DNA from: Chitinophagaceae bacterium
Lineage (GTDB): Bacteria > Bacteroidota > Bacteroidia > Chitinophagales > Chitinophagaceae
Direction of reading: 5' to 3'
Assembly (NCBI GenBank): GCA_016720585.1
Contig: JADKKH010000016.1
Span: 1-31,788 of the forward strand
Length of the DNA: 31,788 bases
The notes below the pieces were generated by a model, which ran no database searches, was not told the DNA's origin, and saw only the letters and a program-made list of their open reading frames with translations. Each line of letters opens with the position of its first letter. Position 1 is the first letter of the stretch. Below, piece by piece: positions 8,149 to 16,400 of this stretch. The position numbers were made by a program, and so were the translations under genes.

Positions 8149-8883
8149 CTATTTAATATTATATTCCTTTTTTAAAAAATGTATAATTCCATCCGCCCTT
8201 TCTTTTAGCCGGTTCAGGCGGACAGCATTCATCCTGTCACTTCCTTTTAGCTGATGAACTCCATATATAAAATCGAGAATGAATTCTTTGGTTGTTGTTC
8301 GAAGTGCCGGGTTACCGGCAGGAGGAGATATTGTTTCCCCGTCAACCATCGTTTCAAGAATATTCGGATCCAAAAGCTTGCCCGTCAGCGTCTGGATGTC
8401 AGCAATTTCACCCTCTTGCCGGGATTGTGTCAGCAATATTCTGTTAGTTGCCTGGTTGTATGCCATAATGCTGTCGGATACCACTTGATTTTTTATTAGC
8501 CGGAGACCGCCCGAGTTTATCAATTGCTTTATTGTTCCGTCAGCCGGAGTGAAAATCGGAATCCTGGTTAACTGGCGGCCCAAAAAATAAATTCTTCCTC
8601 CGTATAGATCGGGATCAGGTGAGTTCAGATACCAGATGAGTGAATCATACTCTATTATTTTTTGACCTTTGCTGTTCAGATAGCGGTCAATAAATAATGT
8701 ATCAGATTTAAGGTCTTCAATAAATGACCGGATATATTTTTTTTCACGGTCTCTTTCAATCTTGTGTTCCAACTGATACTCTGCTAAAAACCCGCAAAAC
8801 ACAGCGAGAAACAACATGAGAAACTCCCAGAAATAATGGGTCCATTTTTTACGAGGGGTGTGGGTGTGGGCATGTACTTCCAT
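8149..8883 (-). CDS. HAHTHT family membrane-anchored protein, copy 5
   Basis: 244 residues, HTHTPRKKW start, helix about 17-37, then EYQLEHKIERDREKKYIRSF, the sequence type shared by copies 5-8, 13 and 17. Core motif GTIKQLINSGGLRLI at 116-130 is followed by VVSDSIMAYN, a long helical segment and PPAGNPAL, an element also present in copies 4 and 17. The end is LKKEYNIK, with Asn in place of the usual His. No cysteine apart from Cys30 in the helix. The gene starts 9 nt after copy 6 ends and stops 5 nt before the copy 4 start, so translation coupling is plausible. Nothing in it suggests enzymatic activity; membrane-anchored helical domain of unknown role. Confidence 0.85.
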   Translation of the reverse strand: MEVHAHTHTPRKKWTHYFWEFLMLFLAVFCGFLAEYQLEHKIERDREKKYIRSFIEDLKSDTLFIDRYLNSKGQKIIEYDSLIWYLNSPDPDLYGGRIYFLGRQLTRIPIFTPADGTIKQLINSGGLRLIKNQVVSDSIMAYNQATNRILLTQSRQEGEIADIQTLTGKLLDPNILETMVDGETISPPAGNPALRTTTKEFILDFIYGVHQLKGSDRMNAVRLNRLKERADGIIHFLKKEYNIK

Positions 8884-8892
8884 AAATGACAG

Positions 8893-9624
8893 CTATTGAA
8901 AATGATACTTTGAATTAAAATATTTTACAAGTGCATTTGTTTTTTCTTTTATATCGGTCAGCCATGTGTTTTGTTTGATGGTAAACTGCTTATACCTGAA
9001 TAAAACATTGAACATTTTGTTAACCGAATTTTTATCGATTGAAAACAATACAGGGATTTTATCTGCACTAATGGAATCAGTATATAAAAATTTGTTGGCC
9101 TGAAAGTGGCCCAGCACATCAAAGGTGTTTCTTACGTTATCCTGGCTGTGTTGCATGGCGGTGGCCTCCCAGTCCCGGTAATTACGGATATAATTATCAT
9201 ACGATATAATACTATCCCGGTCCTCTTTGTTCAACAAACGTAATCCTCCTGCATTTTTCAGTTGCCCGAGTGTCCCATCTGCAAAAGCAACAGTAAGGAA
9301 AAACATTGAATGTTTAACCATCTGTGCGAGGCAAGCTGTGTTTGTTATGTTTTCTGACAGGGTATCATAGCAGAGAAATATGTCACTAAATGCAGCTGTC
9401 TTTCTTTCATTGCTGGTGAGAACCCTTGATAAAGTACGAAGATTAATATGCAGGTCATCATAAAATGAACGTATATATTGTTTGCTCCGGTCCTTTTCTA
9501 TTTTATGCTCCAACTGGTACTCTGCCAAAAAACCACAGAATACAGCTAGAAACAACATTAAAAACTCCCAGAAATAATGGGTCCATTTTTTCCTTTCTGT
9601 ATGTGAGTGTGCATGTACTTCCAT
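8893..9624 (-). CDS. HAHTHT family membrane-anchored protein, copy 6
   Basis: 243 residues with N-terminus HAHSHTERKKW. After the helix it has EYQLEHKIEKDRSKQYIRSF: the REK triplet is RSK here and the usual DLxxDT is DLHINL, both departures from the array consensus. Core motif GTLGQLKNAGGLRLL (117-131), then DRDSIISYDNYIRNYRDWEA. It lacks the GNP element of its neighbours and ends YFNSKYHFQ, so only the YH of the KEYHLK terminus is kept. Cysteines at about 85 and 98 lie in the soluble part, unusual for the family; whether they pair is unknown. It is 5 nt downstream of copy 7 and 9 nt upstream of copy 5. A more divergent body than others behind a standard N-terminus. Confidence 0.85.
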   Translation of the reverse strand: MEVHAHSHTERKKWTHYFWEFLMLFLAVFCGFLAEYQLEHKIEKDRSKQYIRSFYDDLHINLRTLSRVLTSNERKTAAFSDIFLCYDTLSENITNTACLAQMVKHSMFFLTVAFADGTLGQLKNAGGLRLLNKEDRDSIISYDNYIRNYRDWEATAMQHSQDNVRNTFDVLGHFQANKFLYTDSISADKIPVLFSIDKNSVNKMFNVLFRYKQFTIKQNTWLTDIKEKTNALVKYFNSKYHFQ

Positions 9625-9629
9625 CCTGA

Positions 9630-10409
9630 TTAATTTAAATGATATTCTGTTAGAATTAATGAAAGGGTTGTTGAGGCCAGTTTCTTTTCTGAAATATTGT
9701 CCCGCATAGTTGCCAGGTAAATTGACTTTACCTGGTTTAAGTATTTTAGAAATCCTTTTTTGTCTGCTTCTGCCAATTTCAAAATGGTAATTTCAGATGG
9801 TAAAATCATGCGGTTATTGCCTTTAATAAGTGTATCTGCATTCAGTTGCCGGTATGTATAGTCTCTCGTTGCCTTGTCAATGATTACGGGGTCAAGCAAT
9901 TTTTCAAGATACTGGTTGATCCCTGTTGCCAGTTCAGCTTGTAATGGTTCATATTCTTTAAGGTTTCGAACCAACACATCATATTTTATCAGGGCATTTG
10001 AAACATTCTTGTTTCGTATTAACCTCAGGTTGCCGCTATTTTTTAGCTGCTGCATGGTTCTGTCTGAGGGAAAAAAACGCAGAATATCCCAGTATGGATT
10101 TTCATAAAGTTCATATACCTTTCTACCCTCATGAAGGTATGCGTCACTGGCCACCAGGTCAAACAAAGTATCTAATTCCCTGATGCGTGACTTCCTGAAG
10201 AGGATTAACCTGCTCAAATGGGTGGTATCTGATTTCAAATCGTCTACCATTGTTTGCATGAATTGTTTCTCCCGGTCTTTTTCTATCTTATGTTCTAACT
10301 GGTACTCTGCCAAAAAACCGCAGAACACAGCGAGGAATAACATTAAAAATTCCCAGAAATAGTGGGTCCATTTTTTCCTTGAGGTGTGGGTGTGTGCATG
10401 TACTTCCAT
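9630..10409 (-). CDS. HAHTHT family membrane-anchored protein, copy 7
   Basis: 259 residues. HAHTHTSRKKW, helix about 17-37, EYQLEHKIEKDREKQFMQTM and DDLKSDT. The core motif RTMQQLKNSGNLRLI (117-131) is followed by NKNVSNALIKYDVLVRNLKE. The C-terminal third is longer than average, rich in Lys/Asp and lacks the GNP element; the end is LILTEYHLN. A 70-nt gap (10410-10479), AT-rich and without a clear promoter or hairpin, separates it from copy 8 upstream, one of three larger breaks in the array where an internal transcription start could lie. Copy 6 follows after 5 nt. Unknown function. Confidence 0.85.
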   Translation of the reverse strand: MEVHAHTHTSRKKWTHYFWEFLMLFLAVFCGFLAEYQLEHKIEKDREKQFMQTMVDDLKSDTTHLSRLILFRKSRIRELDTLFDLVASDAYLHEGRKVYELYENPYWDILRFFPSDRTMQQLKNSGNLRLIRNKNVSNALIKYDVLVRNLKEYEPLQAELATGINQYLEKLLDPVIIDKATRDYTYRQLNADTLIKGNNRMILPSEITILKLAEADKKGFLKYLNQVKSIYLATMRDNISEKKLASTTLSLILTEYHLN

Positions 10410-10479
10410 GAGTAAGTTTTTTGTTTGTAGTTTATAGTTTTTTTCCTCATTGGTTGCAGCTAATGGCTCAAAGCTTCAC

Positions 10480-11214
10480 TCATTCAATATGATATTCTTT
10501 TTTAATCAGATTTATCAGGTTTTGCGCTGTTTGCATCCTTTGGGTTCCTGCATTTTCCGAAAGTTTTAATGCACCATAAATATATTGTGCACTGGATAAC
10601 ATTTCATTAATGAGAACAGGATTTTCTGTTAATAGCCCAATGGCTTCCGCATCTTGTTCTTTTCTTTCTTTAAGAATTTTTAAATGTATGCCGGCATCAA
10701 AAATTTTTCCAACACTCCGTACATAATCTGAGGTCCACTCCAGACCTACATCGTTATATTTGTACAAACCTTTTAACGAATTGTAGTAATAAGACACACT
10801 ATCGGCTACTTCCCGTTTGCTTATCAACCGTAAGTGCCCGGAACTTTTCATTTGTTCGTAGGTTCTTTCAACAGGGAAAAGAAAATTTAATTCTATACTT
10901 ATCTTTCTCGACCAGAGATATAATTTATTAATGTGGTTTTTTCTATTGGGCAATTTCATATTAAAGGTCAGCGAATCGATAAGGGCATAGATACCAACAT
11001 TGTTTTTTTTAAATTTTGAATAAATTGCCGTATCTGTTTTCAGATCTTCCAGCAAATTTTGCATATAAACTTTCTCCCGGTCTTTTTCTATTTTATGTTC
11101 CAGTTGATATTCTGCCAAAAACCCGCAGAATACGGCGAGGAACAACATTAAAAAGTCCCAGAGATAATGTATCCATTTTTTTCTTGGCGTATGGGTGTGG
11201 GCATGTACTTCCAT
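10480..11214 (-). CDS. HAHTHT family membrane-anchored protein, copy 8
   Basis: 244 residues. Its N-terminus is the most changed among intact copies: RKKWIHYLWDF rather than RKKWTHYFWEF, and the plus-strand 20-mer shared by other copies carries several substitutions. After the helix comes EYQLEHKIEKDREKVYMQNL. The core is RTYEQMKSSGHLRLI (117-131) followed by SKREVADSVSYYYNSLKGLY, and the C-terminus LINLIKKEYHIE is standard. A TENPVL segment may correspond to the GNP element of other copies. Starts 9 nt after copy 9 and is followed by the 70-nt gap. The drift in the N-terminal cassette suggests it has escaped recent homogenisation with its neighbours. Confidence 0.85.
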   Translation of the reverse strand: MEVHAHTHTPRKKWIHYLWDFLMLFLAVFCGFLAEYQLEHKIEKDREKVYMQNLLEDLKTDTAIYSKFKKNNVGIYALIDSLTFNMKLPNRKNHINKLYLWSRKISIELNFLFPVERTYEQMKSSGHLRLISKREVADSVSYYYNSLKGLYKYNDVGLEWTSDYVRSVGKIFDAGIHLKILKERKEQDAEAIGLLTENPVLINEMLSSAQYIYGALKLSENAGTQRMQTAQNLINLIKKEYHIE

Positions 11215-11223
11215 ATTAATTTA

Positions 11224-11958
11224 TTAAAGATGATATTGATGTTTCAGTAACTCAACAAGGTTTTCTGCTTTTGTTTTTAAGGCTTTTCCTCTTTGTGTAT
11301 TTCCTAAACAGCTTAATGCTAAGTATTGTATCTGGAAAGCAATATTATTAATAGCGATCGGGTTGTCAGTTATTAATTGCGGATTATTGGTAGGTCTTAC
11401 AAATTTAAAAGCTGAGTCCATCGCTTTGTAAAGCTGATCGGCGATAAAAACCGACCCCCCTATTTCTCTAAAAGTGGTTCTTATTCTTATATCAGATTCA
11501 TCCCACTCTTTTAATTCTTTAACCGATGCATCATAGGCCAGGATGCTGCTGATAATATTTTCATTCTTTATTAACCGGAGATTACCAGCATTTTTTAATT
11601 GCTGCATGGTTCCATCCGTGCTTACAAATGGCGGCCCGTTAAAAACCTGCCTGGCAAAAAAATAAGTCTCATTGCCGGATTGTTTGTGTTTACCAGTACT
11701 CAGCAACATCAATAATGAATCCATCAGGATCCTTTTCTCCTTTCTTACATTAATATATACCTGAAGGTTCGCTGTATCAGTTTTCAAATCCTGAATTAGT
11801 GATTGAATATATTTCTCCTCCCGTTGATGTTCTATTACATGTTCCAATTTGTATTCTGCTAAGAACCCGCAGAACACAGCGAGGAACAACATTAAAAATT
11901 CCCAGAGATAATGAGTCCATTTTTTTCTTGCTGTATGTGTATGTGCATGTACTTCCAT
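11224..11958 (-). CDS. HAHTHT family membrane-anchored protein, copy 9
   Basis: 244 residues. The post-helix segment EYKLEHVIEHQREEKY looks like a junction of two array types: EYxLEH as in copies 5-8, then IEHQRE as in copies 4 and 10. This may reflect recombination in the N-terminal cassette. Core GTMQQLKNAGNLRLI at 116-130, identical to copy 10 in the first 15 positions of the motif, followed by NENIISSILAYDASVKELKE. PTNNPQL near 180 corresponds to the GNP element. The end is LLKHQYHL. It lies 7 nt downstream of copy 10 and 9 nt upstream of copy 8. Unknown function. Confidence 0.85.
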   Translation of the reverse strand: MEVHAHTHTARKKWTHYLWEFLMLFLAVFCGFLAEYKLEHVIEHQREEKYIQSLIQDLKTDTANLQVYINVRKEKRILMDSLLMLLSTGKHKQSGNETYFFARQVFNGPPFVSTDGTMQQLKNAGNLRLIKNENIISSILAYDASVKELKEWDESDIRIRTTFREIGGSVFIADQLYKAMDSAFKFVRPTNNPQLITDNPIAINNIAFQIQYLALSCLGNTQRGKALKTKAENLVELLKHQYHL

Positions 11959-11965
11959 AATATTT

Positions 11966-12727
11966 TTATTTCTCCAAAGGAGTCCCTTCGGACAGGTGAT
12001 ATTCTTTTTTTAGTAATTCATTAAGCCGCTGCGCTTTGGCAAGTAGTTTTCTTGCCTCTTTTCGCATGGTTTTATTAAAAACCGTCAACATGTGAATCCG
12101 GTAATTTAGCCTGTATTTTGAATCACGCTCCAGCCGCATGGATGGATTGTAGTCTATGCGGCGTACATTGTTGTCGTCGTCCCGCATATCATTTAATACC
12201 ACTCCGTCAAAAATATTTTCGGCTATATTCCGATAGGTGTCCATAATATTTTCCTCATCCTGCGTACCCCACATAAAGGCCCGCACGGATACATCATACG
12301 AAACAATACTGTCACTGATATAACTTTTACGTATAAGCCTGAGATTGCCGGCGTTTTTCAGTTGCTGCATGGTTCCGTCAACCGGTGTAAAGCGGAAAGC
12401 CACACCCCGGGTGGCAAAAGAATTATAATAATACAGATCATTGCTGTGCTGAAGCGCATCCGGGCTGTTTAATAAAGTACTGAATGAATCAAGCAGCAGG
12501 GCCCTTTCATTTCTTTGTTGAACAATGGAGGTAAGCCGGGTGATATCCGCATACAGGTCGCTGACAAGGGATTGAATATATTTTTTCTCCCGCTGATGTT
12601 CTATCATGTGTTCCCGCTGGTTCTCAGCCAGGAATCCACAGAACACAGCGAGAAACAGCATGAGAAATTCCCAGAAATAATGGGTCCATTTTTTCCTTTC
12701 TGTATGTGAATGTGCATGTACTTCCAT
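11966..12727 (-). CDS. HAHTHT family membrane-anchored protein, copy 10
   Basis: 253 residues. HAHSHTERKKW, standard helix, ENQREHMIEHQREKKYIQSL, DLYADI, core GTMQQLKNAGNLRLI (118-132), then SYISDSIVSYDVSVRAF. Like copy 4 it has a YYYNSFATR-type aromatic patch near 100 and a repeat-derived C-terminal tail: KKEYHLSEGTPLEK. The tail replaces the usual LK-stop. Five nt separate it from copy 11 upstream, 7 nt from copy 9 downstream. REK/RLI subgroup. Exact copy of the array 20-mer is present in its 5' end. Similarity of the body to copy 4, five genes away, shows that related copies are not simply adjacent. Confidence 0.85.
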   Translation of the reverse strand: MEVHAHSHTERKKWTHYFWEFLMLFLAVFCGFLAENQREHMIEHQREKKYIQSLVSDLYADITRLTSIVQQRNERALLLDSFSTLLNSPDALQHSNDLYYYNSFATRGVAFRFTPVDGTMQQLKNAGNLRLIRKSYISDSIVSYDVSVRAFMWGTQDEENIMDTYRNIAENIFDGVVLNDMRDDDNNVRRIDYNPSMRLERDSKYRLNYRIHMLTVFNKTMRKEARKLLAKAQRLNELLKKEYHLSEGTPLEK

Positions 12728-12732
12728 AAAAT

Positions 12733-13512
12733 TTATTTGAAATGATAATCTTCTTTCAGCATTTCAATTATTTCCTCAGCCATTTTCAACGCTTCAGGAT
12801 AGAGCTTATCAACATATGTTTTATTTCTCCATTTCCGATCCATCAGGTTATTCAGGTACTCTTCCATTACTCCCGTGCTTCCGGGCTTTAAAGGGAGTTG
12901 TTGAGCCATCAGACTATCTATTCTGTTATCAGATACATGTCCCTTCATTTCTATGGAAATTGACAGGGCTGCAAAAACTTCATAATACCTGGCCGCCAGT
13001 AACCGGTCTCGTATTTCTACAATCCTGTTACGGTGCAAATGGTCAGCATCATTATTGCTTCCTATCCGGCTTTGCAGAGAGTAGTACTTATTTATTTTCC
13101 TAACTAGTTCTTTATTTTTAAAATACCGGAGATTGCCTGATTGAACAAGTTGGGTAAGGGTGGATTTGTTCCAGTCAATAGCATAGGCATTGGTAGAAAA
13201 CCGGCTGTAATAATAAAATACGCCTGGTACTGTTAGGTTGTCAATATTTTTCAGGCCAATTGAAACACAGCTGTCAAATGCTTCAATCATAAAAGTATTC
13301 TGAATTATTCCCCCGCTTATTTCGACTGTATCTTCTTTCATATCACTCAGCAAACTTTTTGCATACTCTTTTGCCCGTTGAGCTTCTACAAAATGTTCCC
13401 GTTGATTTTCCGCCAGAAAACCACAGAAAACAGCCAGGAACAACATGAGAAACTCCCAGAAATAATGGGTCCATTTCTTTCTAGCGGTATGGGTGTGTGC
13501 ATGTACTTCCAT
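12733..13512 (-). CDS. HAHTHT family membrane-anchored protein, copy 11 (RAK/RYF type)
   Basis: 259 residues. The N-terminal 30 residues match the array standard, but after the helix it has ENQREHFVEAQRAKEYAKSL, with RAK instead of REK, and the core motif is STLTQLVQSGNLRYF (117-131) instead of xLRLI. These two changes occur together in copies 11, 12, 14 and 15 and define a second subgroup. No GNP element is seen; the end is MLKEDYHFK. It directly follows the TPM gene (34-nt gap) and precedes copy 10 by 5 nt, so it lies at the boundary between the two subgroups in the array. Unknown function. Confidence 0.85.
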   Translation of the reverse strand: MEVHAHTHTARKKWTHYFWEFLMLFLAVFCGFLAENQREHFVEAQRAKEYAKSLLSDMKEDTVEISGGIIQNTFMIEAFDSCVSIGLKNIDNLTVPGVFYYYSRFSTNAYAIDWNKSTLTQLVQSGNLRYFKNKELVRKINKYYSLQSRIGSNNDADHLHRNRIVEIRDRLLAARYYEVFAALSISIEMKGHVSDNRIDSLMAQQLPLKPGSTGVMEEYLNNLMDRKWRNKTYVDKLYPEALKMAEEIIEMLKEDYHFK

Positions 13513-13546
13513 AATAAGATACTATTTTTTGAATTATTTTTTTTCC

Positions 13547-14008
13547 TCATTTCTCCGATAAACCATCCAAAAACTCCATAGCTTTTTTGCAAATAAGCAG
13601 GGCACTTTCTTCCCTTCGTTTTTCTTTAAGCGATGGGATGCCGGCATTCATAATTTCTAACAGTAACTCCTGTGTTACGAAAGGTCTCAGCGGTTCATTC
13701 ACTGCCGTAAATAACAATTGGTTCTTTCTGCTGAGCAAAAGCATAAAAACGAAAACTTTTTTTGTGCTGTCAGGCACATATTGTTTTGTGATCTGGTTGG
13801 AATATGTAGCTTCTGAAATATCAGCCGTATCCGTAACTATCAGCACCAGCTTTCCTGTTTGCTGACGATAATGCTGCAGCATACTGTCTAAACGGGTTAT
13901 TTCATCAATAGTAAATAAATTTTCTTTATCCTGAACCAGTGTTTTTGGCTGTGCATTTGTGTTGATAGCAGCCAGCAGGATAAATAATATGGTAAAATAT
14001 TTTTTCAT
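13547..14008 (-). CDS. TPM-domain (YgcG-like) secreted protein inside the array
   Basis: 153 residues. A signal peptide (MKKYFTILFILLAAINTNAQ) is followed by a TPM-type domain covering almost all the rest: LVQDKENLFTIDEITRLDSM, then TGKLVLIVTDTADI as the central beta-strand, and VFVFMLLLSRKNQLLFTAVN. TPM domains (TLP18.3/Psb32/MOLO-1) occur in small periplasmic or membrane proteins; roles in photosystem II repair and in membrane-protein or stress contexts are known for some, and some have phosphatase activity. Here there is no C-terminal membrane helix or GGxSGGGG tail, so it is probably free in the periplasm. It is unrelated in sequence to the array genes, yet lies 6 nt after copy 12 and 34 nt before copy 11 in the same orientation, so it is probably co-transcribed with them. 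Confidence 0.8.
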   Translation of the reverse strand: MKKYFTILFILLAAINTNAQPKTLVQDKENLFTIDEITRLDSMLQHYRQQTGKLVLIVTDTADISEATYSNQITKQYVPDSTKKVFVFMLLLSRKNQLLFTAVNEPLRPFVTQELLLEIMNAGIPSLKEKRREESALLICKKAMEFLDGLSEK

Positions 14009-14014
14009 CTGTTG

Positions 14015-14821
14015 TTATTTTAGGTGGTATTCTTTTTTAAGATCACTGATCAGTTCCAGGGCCAGTGCCTCAGCCCGCTGCCACCGGGTGGTATTTCCAA
14101 ACCGGAGGTTTCTTTGCTGCACAACCGTCATATTCAGCAGTTCCCTGATTTCACTCCTTTTAGGTTCCAGCGATGCTGTTTCAGCAGCGAAGATAATCTC
14201 CATGGTTTCCCTGGACAAGGTATCCAGCGACCATATAAAATACTTTGACAGATCATGGTGATAGGCAGGCTCAATAATTTTATTTATCGAGTTTAATAAT
14301 GTGTTGCCCCGGGTCTGGTGATTGTTGAATTCTGCTTCAATTTCATTTACCAGCACATCATATTTCATCAGTTTTTCCAGCAAATGATAATTTTTAAAAT
14401 AACGGAGGCTGCCCGAGTTCTTAATTTGGTCAAAAGTGGCCCGGTTCCAGGAAATAGGAACCGTCCAATACATAAACCGGGTGTAAAAAGAAAACCGGGA
14501 CGCATTACGACCTTCTAACCGTGTTTTGCTAAGGGTTAGCAGGCTATCTGTAAGTGAAATAAATACCCCGGCTGATTTTTTCTGAACATGAATGGCCGTT
14601 GTATCATGCTGCAGATCCTGCACCAATGATTTTGAAAATTCCTTTGCGCGAATATGTTCTACCTTATGTTCCCGAAGGTTCTCTGCCAGGAATCCGCAGA
14701 ACACAGCGAGGAATAACATGAGAAATTCCCAGAAATAATGGGTCCATTTTTTTCTGCCACGAGGTCCTGAGCTAGTCGAAGGATCCGGGTCTGCTGTGTG
14801 AGCGTGGTGATGTACTTCCAT
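14015..14821 (-). CDS. HAHTHT family copy 12 with 12-residue N-terminal insertion (RAK/RYF)
   Basis: 268 residues, the longest copy. It begins MEVHHHAHTA and then has DPDPSTSSGPRG (11-22) before RKKWTHYFWEF, so the helix is shifted to about 29-49. The insertion is encoded by 14756-14791, the same element as in the broken copy 2. After the helix: ENLREHKVEHIRAKEFSKSL, core ATFDQIKNSGSLRYF (128-142), NYHLLEKLMKYDVL, a Met/Leu-rich helix and ELISDLKKEYHLK. Its start codon overlaps the stop of copy 13 by one base (TAATG), the tightest junction in the array. The TPM gene begins 6 nt beyond its stop. If His residues bind metal, the insertion moves them away from the membrane surface. Confidence 0.85.
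   Translation of the reverse strand: MEVHHHAHTADPDPSTSSGPRGRKKWTHYFWEFLMLFLAVFCGFLAENLREHKVEHIRAKEFSKSLVQDLQHDTTAIHVQKKSAGVFISLTDSLLTLSKTRLEGRNASRFSFYTRFMYWTVPISWNRATFDQIKNSGSLRYFKNYHLLEKLMKYDVLVNEIEAEFNNHQTRGNTLLNSINKIIEPAYHHDLSKYFIWSLDTLSRETMEIIFAAETASLEPKRSEIRELLNMTVVQQRNLRFGNTTRWQRAEALALELISDLKKEYHLK
14756..14791. repeat. 36-nt repeat insertion encoding DPDPSTSSGPRG
   Basis: In-frame element within copy 12 with core TCCTGAGCTAGTCGAAGGA; 31 of 36 bases match 4268-4303 in copy 2, at the same codon position. It is absent from all other copies at this site. Confidence 0.8.
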
Positions 14822-15606
14822 TATCTATTTTTTATATGATATCTTGCCTCTATTAATTGCATCAGAGAATCAGCTGATTCTTTTTGTTTTATCAGCGAAT
14901 TATTTGTCTGATTCAGACTGGTTTTGTAAAACAAAACATCATTGTAATACCTCTTTATCAGTTTTATATCATTGTTGTAAATCCAATCACCCTCTTTAAT
15001 GAGTTGCATCATTTGGCTATCCGGCATCAGCATATTCAGGTAATTTTTTTCGATTTCCTCATAAACTTTTTTTGCATAGCTAAGGTCAAACAGTTCTTTT
15101 TGTGTGGCTTCATGAACATGGAAGTAAGAGAAATGGTCGGAATAATATTTTTTACATACATCCATTCCCTGGGCATATTTCAAAATTCCACTGGCCACTT
15201 CTTTATCGGAAATTAACCGGAAGCCACCACTATTTTTTAATTGTGATAGCGTGATTTCTGAAAACTCCATAATCATAAAATAATACGTGTATTTGACCGA
15301 GTAGAGGTATATTTTCTTTTTATAATCTTCTTCATTTCCATGATTGGCCAGCCACCCCAATAATGAATCAAGTCCGGTAAGTAATATTTGATTTCCCTGG
15401 ATGGCCGCATTTAATGAAGCAGTATCTTTTTTCAGATCATTGAACATGGAATGAACATATTGTTTTCCCCGGTCTTTTTCAATCTTATGCTCCAGCTGAT
15501 ATTCGGCTAAAAATCCGCAGAACACAGCGAGAAACAACATGAGAAATTCCCAGAAATAATGGGTCCATTTTTTTCGTGGGGTGTGACTATGTGCATGTAC
15601 TTCCAT
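14821..15606 (-). CDS. HAHTHT family membrane-anchored protein, copy 13
   Basis: 261 residues. HAHSHTPRKKW, helix about 17-37, EYQLEHKIEKDRGKQYVHSM (RGK in place of REK), DLKKDT, core ITLSQLKNSGGFRLI (118-132) with Phe before RLI as in copies 16 and 17. The C-terminal part is Lys/Tyr-rich (KKYYSDHFSYFHVHEATQKE, NNDIKLIKRYYNDVLFYKTS) and has no GNP element. The end is LIEARYHIKNR, two residues longer than usual, and its TAA shares one base with the ATG of copy 12. Seven nt separate it from copy 14 upstream. REK/RLI subgroup placed between two RAK/RYF members. Confidence 0.85.
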   Translation of the reverse strand: MEVHAHSHTPRKKWTHYFWEFLMLFLAVFCGFLAEYQLEHKIEKDRGKQYVHSMFNDLKKDTASLNAAIQGNQILLTGLDSLLGWLANHGNEEDYKKKIYLYSVKYTYYFMIMEFSEITLSQLKNSGGFRLISDKEVASGILKYAQGMDVCKKYYSDHFSYFHVHEATQKELFDLSYAKKVYEEIEKNYLNMLMPDSQMMQLIKEGDWIYNNDIKLIKRYYNDVLFYKTSLNQTNNSLIKQKESADSLMQLIEARYHIKNR

Positions 15607-15613
15607 AGATAAT

Positions 15614-16348
15614 TTATTTCAGGTGATATTCTTTATTTAGCAGTTCAATAATTTCAACAGCAATTTTTTTTAATTCGGGGTATACAAACTGGTGAAATTC
15701 CAATAGAATCTCCATAAAATTTTCTGTTATTATGCCTACTTCGTCCCAACTTTGAAAGCCGTAGCCCAAAGCTTTTATGGAAGACACAGGATTCTTCCCG
15801 GAATTTTTTTCGAAAAATTTTTTTGAATTTATTTTGTACTGCATATAATGTTCAGAACTGACCCCTCCATAGTATTTTTGCGTAGTATTCCAGGATGCCT
15901 CTAATCTTTTAATAGTTTCTTCATAATTTCCTAGTTTGCCAACTAAAATGGTATTACCAAAATAACGAAGATTACCTGAGCTTTTTAATTGCGAATAAGT
16001 TGCATCATTAGGAAAGAAGATTGCTAAATCAATTGAATTGTTATTTTGAGCATGAAAATCACTCAAGGTCACACTATCTTTATTTTTTTTGAACGTCGCT
16101 GAAATACGGCTGAAAGTTTCCTGTAAGCTGTCATTACCATTTATAAAAAACCCAAGCTGAAGCGTATCATTGATTAAGTCTTGTTTTAACATAAGGGCAT
16201 AAGCTTTGGCTCTTTTATGCTCAATTATATGCTCTCTTTTATTTTCTACAAAAAAGCCAAGCGTTACAGCCAGAAAAAGCATTAAAAACTCCCAGAGATA
16301 ATGGGTCCATTTTTTTCTTGGGGTATGAGAGTGGGCATGTACTTCCAT
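15614..16348 (-). CDS. HAHTHT family copy 14 (RAK/RYF type, variant helix)
   Basis: 244 residues. The helix ends AVTLGFFVENKREH rather than AVFCGFLAExxxEH; the same AVTLGF form is seen in the broken copy 1, so these two are probably closest relatives despite being 15 kb apart. Then IIEHKRAKAYALML, DLINDT, a low-complexity polar stretch, core ATYSQLKSSGNLRYF (116-130), and a C-terminus ELLNKEYHLK. Cys30 of the helix is absent. The coding sequence is AT-rich with many A/T runs yet the frame is intact. A 52-nt gap separates it from copy 15 upstream; copy 13 follows after 7 nt. Unknown function. Confidence 0.85.
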   Translation of the reverse strand: MEVHAHSHTPRKKWTHYLWEFLMLFLAVTLGFFVENKREHIIEHKRAKAYALMLKQDLINDTLQLGFFINGNDSLQETFSRISATFKKNKDSVTLSDFHAQNNNSIDLAIFFPNDATYSQLKSSGNLRYFGNTILVGKLGNYEETIKRLEASWNTTQKYYGGVSSEHYMQYKINSKKFFEKNSGKNPVSSIKALGYGFQSWDEVGIITENFMEILLEFHQFVYPELKKIAVEIIELLNKEYHLK

Positions 16349-16400
16349 GTTTTTATAAAGTTTTGATTCTTGTTTATTGGCTTAGTTCATAGAGGTGTAA

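Noticed and set aside
12733..14821. Toxin-immunity or contact-dependent polymorphic toxin cassette around the TPM gene
   Set aside because: No toxin domain, secretion-system gene, RHS/PAAR or LXG motif is visible; the array proteins have a single helix and no catalytic motif.
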